Positions 1-5,162 of a stretch of DNA of 5,162 bases are shown in pieces; within the stretch, counting starts at the first letter, position 1; the number at the start of each line of letters is the position of its first letter. The notes under the pieces were generated by a model. It did no database searches. It was not told where the DNA came from and saw nothing but the letters and a program-made list of their open reading frames with translations. The stretch is taken from positions 1-5,162 of the forward strand of contig RDYO01000035.1 in NCBI GenBank assembly GCA_004293385.1, read 5' to 3'. Position numbers and translations under genes: made by a program. Origin of the DNA: Verrucomicrobiota bacterium (lineage in GTDB: Bacteria; Verrucomicrobiota; Verrucomicrobiia; Opitutales; UBA953).

Positions 1-2
1 TG

Positions 3-2519
<2,517 letters not shown>

Positions 2520-2561
2520 GTCTAGGTGTATAAATAAATGATATTTCCCCGCCCGCAGGAG

Positions 2562-2611
2562 GGGTGTTTTCATGCTGTTTTTCACAGGGGTATCTGCAAC
2601 AGGAAACACCC
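2562..2611. repeat. Short inverted repeat upstream of gyrB
   Basis: GGGTGTTT at 2562-2569 and AAACACCC at 2604-2611 are perfect 8-bp inverted copies separated by 34 bases. They lie about 45-90 bases upstream of the gyrB start. The arms could be half-sites for a dimeric regulator or a weak stem. The length is modest and could be chance. Confidence 0.35.
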
Positions 2612-2656
2612 TCGCCGTGAATGTTTTTGGCCGACCAGAAATGGCTCACAATCAAG

Positions 2657-2685
2657 CCCTTACAAAAACTAATAAGGGGTGTAAG
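2657..2685. repeat. Two overlapping, mutually exclusive inverted repeats
   Basis: CCCTTA (2657-2662) pairs with TAAGGG (2673-2678). CTTACA (2659-2664) pairs with TGTAAG (2680-2685). The two left arms overlap, so only one stem can form at a time. Both are perfect 6-bp arms with loops of 10 and 15 bases. They lie in the AT-richer gap upstream of gyrB. A regulatory role is only a possibility. Confidence 0.35.
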
Positions 2686-2689
2686 AAAC

Positions 2690-2711
2690 CGTTGCTCACA
2701 CGTTACTCACA
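2690..2711 (+). repeat. Tandem 11-bp repeat CGTTRCTCACA (DnaA-box-like)
   Basis: CGTTGCTCACA (2690-2700) is followed at once by CGTTACTCACA (2701-2711), two copies differing at one base. A related GGCTCACA lies at 2643-2650. Each unit contains a nonamer, TTGCTCACA or TTACTCACA, resembling the DnaA-box consensus TTATCCACA with three and two mismatches. A spacing of one helical turn suggests side-by-side protein sites. Binding by DnaA or any other protein is inference. Confidence 0.5.
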
Positions 2712-2732
2712 GCCGTTTTCCGACCGACCCTT

Positions 2733-2752
2733 AGCCACCGCCGGACGGGGCT
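2733..2752 (-). terminator. Possible hairpin directly after the oleB stop codon
   Basis: Read on the minus strand, AGCCCCG, a five-base loop TCCGG, then CGG, a bulged T and GGCT form a GC-rich stem starting at the base after the oleB TGA. No U-tract follows, so it is not a typical intrinsic terminator. It could mark the 3' end of the operon transcript or stabilise it. Weak call. Confidence 0.25.
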
Positions 2753-3643
2753 TCAGGCCGGACCGAAAAAGGCCGCGATCGGACCGAGCGCCGCCTCACC
2801 CGCGTCTTCCAGCACATAGTGGCCGGCGTCAGGGAAAAGGAGCTGCTCAGCCGACGGAAAGCGACGGACGAAGCCCTCCAAGAAGCTCTGGTCGAAACAG
2901 AAGTCCCGCATACCCCAGCAAAGGAGCATGGGCTTGGCCTTGAGTCCCGCCAAAGAGGCCTCCACCCCCGCCAAGACGCTCCGAGTGGGATGTTCAGCCT
3001 CCATCGGGATATCGGCCACGAAGTCCGCGACGGCCCGGCGGACCGAAACCGACCCATAGGGGGCCAGGAAACCGGCCTTGGCGGCCGGACTGAGCGGCGT
3101 TTCGACCGACATCCAGGTGGCCGGCCAGGCGAAGCCATTGAGGCCTTGGACGATGAAGCGGCCAAGCCAAGGGGCACGGCAGAGGGCGATGCGGGCCGGG
3201 ATGCGCTCGGAGAGGAAAGCCCCGGTATTCGTGACGAGGATCTTTCCCACTCTTTCAGGGCGGCGACCGGCAACGCCGAAGCCGATGGCGCCACCCCAGT
3301 CATGCACCCCTAGGTCGAACTCCTTGAGTCCGAGATGGGCGATGAGGGCTTCGACGTCGGCGATGCGGTCGGCCAGACGGAGGAAACGGTCAGGGCGGGC
3401 GGACAAGCCCATGCCGACATGGTCCGGGGCGATGACGCGACGGCCTTGGGCGGCGAGTTTCAGGATCAGGTCACGCCAAAGGAACGACCACGACGGATTA
3501 CCGTGAAGGAGCAGCACCGGACGGCCGTCGCGCGGACCGTGGTCGACGTAGCTCATGCGTCCCGAGAGCGCGGCGAAATCCTTCGGCGCAAAGGGATAGA
3601 TCGCCTGTACGGCGGGCGAAAGGTCGGAAGCGTTCATTGGCAT
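2753..3643 (-). CDS. oleB: OleB-type alpha/beta hydrolase (beta-lactone decarboxylase, haloalkane dehalogenase superfamily)
   Basis: OleB decarboxylates cis-beta-lactones to cis-olefins in long-chain olefin biosynthesis, and its family is close to haloalkane dehalogenases. The 296-residue product has the alpha/beta hydrolase core: HGNPSWSFLWRDL with the oxyanion-site HGNP at 47-50, PDHVGMGLSARP near 73-84, and VHDWGGAIGFG with nucleophile Asp115 followed by Trp116. The candidate acid is Asp247 in CWGMRDF, and the base is His275 in DAGHYVLED. A cap region lies between about 140 and 215. An aspartate nucleophile rather than serine sets it apart from ordinary esterases. There is no signal peptide. 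The ATG at 3643 overlaps oleA by 10 bases. The in-frame ATG two codons later (3637) makes a classical ATGA overlap and may be the true start. Sequence alone could also fit a haloalkane dehalogenase; coupling to oleA favours OleB. It ends the gene group. Confidence 0.82.
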   Translation of the reverse strand: MPMNASDLSPAVQAIYPFAPKDFAALSGRMSYVDHGPRDGRPVLLLHGNPSWSFLWRDLILKLAAQGRRVIAPDHVGMGLSARPDRFLRLADRIADVEALIAHLGLKEFDLGVHDWGGAIGFGVAGRRPERVGKILVTNTGAFLSERIPARIALCRAPWLGRFIVQGLNGFAWPATWMSVETPLSPAAKAGFLAPYGSVSVRRAVADFVADIPMEAEHPTRSVLAGVEASLAGLKAKPMLLCWGMRDFCFDQSFLEGFVRRFPSAEQLLFPDAGHYVLEDAGEAALGPIAAFFGPA

Positions 3644-4671
3644 TCGACGGCGAGCATCATGCTGGCGAGACCGCTGCCGATTCCCAGCAGCGCGACGCGT
3701 TCACCCGGCTTGATCCGGCCTTCGGCGATCCCCAAGGCCAGCGTGGCGGGCACCGAGACCGAGCCCACGTTACCGAGTCGATCGAAGCTCTGGTAATCTT
3801 TCGCAGGGTCGAGCCCGAGCTTCTCGAACAGCAGCGACGAATGACGACGGCCCACCTGGTGCGTCACCACGCGCTGCGGCGTGGATTCGTCCCAGCCGGT
3901 GACGCCTTTGAAGCGACCCCAGCAGCGCTGGGCGAGCGCGACGCCCGCGGCGAGCAGCGCTTCGGAGTCGGTGCGCATGTCGAGTTCGGCGAAGGAAGTG
4001 TCGCCTTCGCAGAGGCCGTTCGCGGAGGAATCCGTTTCGGCGGCGCCGCCGAGCAGGCGGATTGCGCCGGGCGCGGCGAGGTCGTCGCGGGAGACCACTG
4101 CGGCGGCGCCCCCTGCGCCGATCGTGAGATTGGCGAAGTACGGCTTGATGGTCTCACGCGTGAGCGCGAGGTCTTCGTTCAGCATGCGGATCGTGCGCTC
4201 CACGAGCGGGCGGCCGTCTTCGCCGGAACAGACGAGCGCGCGACGGATCTGACCGGACTCCACCATGCCCGCGGCGAGCGCGACGGCGTTGAGGAATCCC
4301 AGACAGGCGTTGGAGACGTCGAGGATCTGCGCCTGCGGGCCGAGGCCGAGCAGGCCGTGCACATAGGCCGCGGTCGAAGGCTCGAGGCGATCGCGGCAGA
4401 CCGAAGAATGGATGAGCAGGTCGATGTCGGCGGGGCCCACGCCGGCGGCCTGCATCGCGCGCCGCCCGGCCAACGCGGAAGCGGCGGACGGGCGGATGGC
4501 CTGCGGCCAGAAGCGACGCTCACGGATGCCCGTCATCAGCTCGAGACGTCCCTCCGGCAGCTTCAGGCGGCCGTAGAGCGGCGCCAGGCGACGTTCGACC
4601 TCGTCGGAGGTCCAGACCTCAGGAGGCAGTTCGGCGACGAGGCCGGAAAGGACGGTACGCTGGAAGATCAC
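3634..4671 (-). CDS. oleA: OleA-type 3-oxoacyl-ACP synthase III family enzyme (acyl-CoA head-to-head condensation)
   Basis: OleA is a thiolase-fold enzyme that joins two fatty acyl-CoAs by a non-decarboxylative Claisen condensation to give a beta-keto acid, the first step toward long-chain olefins. The 345-residue product resembles OleA more than FabH. The nucleophile is Cys123 in VSNACLGFLN, His271 lies in THQVGRRH, and Asn301 in GNVGSVSVP. Glu97 in CRDRLEPST matches the OleA-specific glutamate (Glu117 in Xanthomonas). The C-terminal glycine-rich LLGIGSGLASMM is also family-like. FabH normally lacks the LEPST glutamate and is near 317 residues. The start is GTG at 4671, giving MIFQRTVLSG, and its GTGA overlaps the upstream reductase stop by four bases. 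The stop overlaps the oleB start. Translational coupling on both sides indicates one operon. There is no signal peptide or membrane segment. The chain length of its substrates cannot be read from the sequence. Confidence 0.87.
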   Translation of the reverse strand: MIFQRTVLSGLVAELPPEVWTSDEVERRLAPLYGRLKLPEGRLELMTGIRERRFWPQAIRPSAASALAGRRAMQAAGVGPADIDLLIHSSVCRDRLEPSTAAYVHGLLGLGPQAQILDVSNACLGFLNAVALAAGMVESGQIRRALVCSGEDGRPLVERTIRMLNEDLALTRETIKPYFANLTIGAGGAAAVVSRDDLAAPGAIRLLGGAAETDSSANGLCEGDTSFAELDMRTDSEALLAAGVALAQRCWGRFKGVTGWDESTPQRVVTHQVGRRHSSLLFEKLGLDPAKDYQSFDRLGNVGSVSVPATLALGIAEGRIKPGERVALLGIGSGLASMMLAVECQ

Positions 4672-5162
4672 GAGCCGGGGAGACGGGAAGAAGCAGCCAC
4701 GAGTTCTTCGTCGAAGAAATTCCAGCCCATGCCGGCATCGACCACGATGCCCTGGCCGTTGACGCCGCTCGAACGCGGCGAGAGCAGCCAGACGGCCGTG
4801 TCGGCGACCTCCTGGGTCTTCAGGGCCTCCTTGCGGAAGGTCATCTTCTCGGCGTGGAGGTAGTTATGGAGATAGCCCGGGATACCGGCGCTCGCGCTCG
4901 TCTTGAGCGGGCCGGCGTTGACCGAATTGAAGCGCACGCGCGAATCAGCCGAGAAGGATTTCGCGAGGAACCGGCTGGCGGACTCGAGGGCGGCCTTGAT
5001 CGGCGACATGTAGCCGTAGTTCGAGGCGGTTACCTGCGAGGAGATGCCGATGGAGACCACGGAAGCGTCGGCCTTCAGGTGCGGCTTGAGCGCACGGGCC
5101 AGTTCGACGAGCGAGAACGCGGAGATCGCGGTGGCCTGCAGGAAGTCGGCGCGGACCGTCTC
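4668..5162 (-). CDS. fabI: FabI-like enoyl-ACP reductase (SDR family), 5' end outside window
   Basis: FabI reduces enoyl-ACP with NAD(P)H in the last step of fatty acid elongation. The 164 visible residues, about the C-terminal two thirds of a roughly 260-residue family, carry SNYGYMSPIKAALES with the Tyr49-x6-Lys56 catalytic pair (fragment numbering). They also show RFNSVNAGPLKTSASAG, the FabI-type substrate-loop start, and GQGIVVDAGMGWN near the end. The frame is open to the right edge, so an internal ATG at 5060 is not the start. The first FabI tyrosine (E. coli Tyr146, in SYLGA) is not present; VVSIGIS stands there, with Ile38 or Gly39 depending on alignment, which suggests a divergent paralogue. 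It is not OleD, which is an extended-SDR protein of another type. Its TGA overlaps the oleA GTG by four bases, so both proteins are probably made from one message. It could supply acyl chains or act on a pathway intermediate; neither is shown. Confidence 0.83.
   Translation of the reverse strand, partial: ETVRADFLQATAISAFSLVELARALKPHLKADASVVSIGISSQVTASNYGYMSPIKAALESASRFLAKSFSADSRVRFNSVNAGPLKTSASAGIPGYLHNYLHAEKMTFRKEALKTQEVADTAVWLLSPRSSGVNGQGIVVDAGMGWNFFDEELVAASSRLPGS

Larger units (their letters stand above)
2520..2752 (-). other. Intergenic region between oleB and gyrB, probable gyrB leader and promoter region
   Basis: No convincing protein-coding gene lies here; the short open frames crossing it are shadows with no recognisable content. 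The stretch is clearly less GC-rich than the genes around it. The 22 or so bases just before the gyrB ATG are very AT-rich (ATATTTATAC-like on the minus strand), with no GGAGG-type ribosome binding site. I could not find a well-spaced pair of sigma70-like hexamers, so no promoter is placed exactly. The region holds a tandem 11-bp repeat, short inverted repeats and a hairpin right after oleB, each listed separately. A gyrB promoter within it is inferred from the gap size and composition. Confidence 0.5.

Noticed and set aside
2572..2943. Plus-strand frame starting in the intergenic region and running into oleB
   Set aside because: Most of it is antisense to the oleB C-terminus, and the product is an Arg/Pro-rich low-information sequence.
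2753..3643. Plain haloalkane dehalogenase involved in xenobiotic degradation
   Set aside because: The active-site pattern would allow it, but the tight coupling to an OleA-type gene makes OleB the better call.
3634..4671. Housekeeping FabH (KAS III)
   Set aside because: The LEPST glutamate, the 345-residue length and the coupled OleB-type hydrolase point to OleA, although the fold and Cys-His-Asn triad are shared.
3637..4863. 408-residue plus-strand open frame opposite oleA
   Set aside because: It is antisense to oleA and the reductase, has no recognisable family motif, and the minus strand carries complete catalytic motifs here.

Overview
The window is GC-rich and tightly packed, and nearly all of its coding sense lies on the minus strand. 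Reading along that strand, from high to low coordinates, it holds three genes with overlapping stop and start codons: a FabI-like enoyl-ACP reductase cut by the right edge, an OleA-type thiolase-fold condensing enzyme, and an OleB-type alpha/beta hydrolase. A 233-base intergenic stretch follows, then gyrB (DNA gyrase subunit B). Long plus-strand open frames across this region are antisense shadows of these genes.

The left edge is the odd part. About the first 105 bases, read on the plus strand, encode the C-terminal region of PurM (AIR synthetase), including its conserved FNCGIGM motif. This fragment runs directly into the antisense of gyrB, with no stop codon or intergenic DNA between them. 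GyrB homology breaks off at the same place, before the essential C-terminal QRYKGLGEMNPEQLWET-type motif. Two essential genes are therefore both truncated at one junction, and a perfect 10-bp palindrome (104-113) sits on it. A chimeric assembly is the simplest explanation. A real deletion or inversion cannot be excluded from the sequence alone.

The biochemical interest lies in the reductase-oleA-oleB group. OleA makes a beta-keto acid by head-to-head condensation of two acyl-CoAs, and OleB decarboxylates a beta-lactone to a cis-olefin in long-chain olefin (ole) biosynthesis. The intermediate enzymes OleD (reductase) and OleC (beta-lactone synthetase) do not follow oleB here, because the operon ends and gyrB begins. 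They may lie upstream beyond the right edge, or be absent. A FabI-like reductase translationally coupled to oleA is not part of the textbook oleABCD order.

The intergenic region contains an 11-bp tandem repeat resembling degenerate DnaA boxes, several short inverted repeats and an AT-rich leader directly before gyrB. The organism is a Gram-negative-type bacterium, since its GyrB carries the long insert in the TOPRIM half. The style of GyrB and the ole-type genes would fit the Planctomycetota-Verrucomicrobiota group, but that placement is a weak inference.
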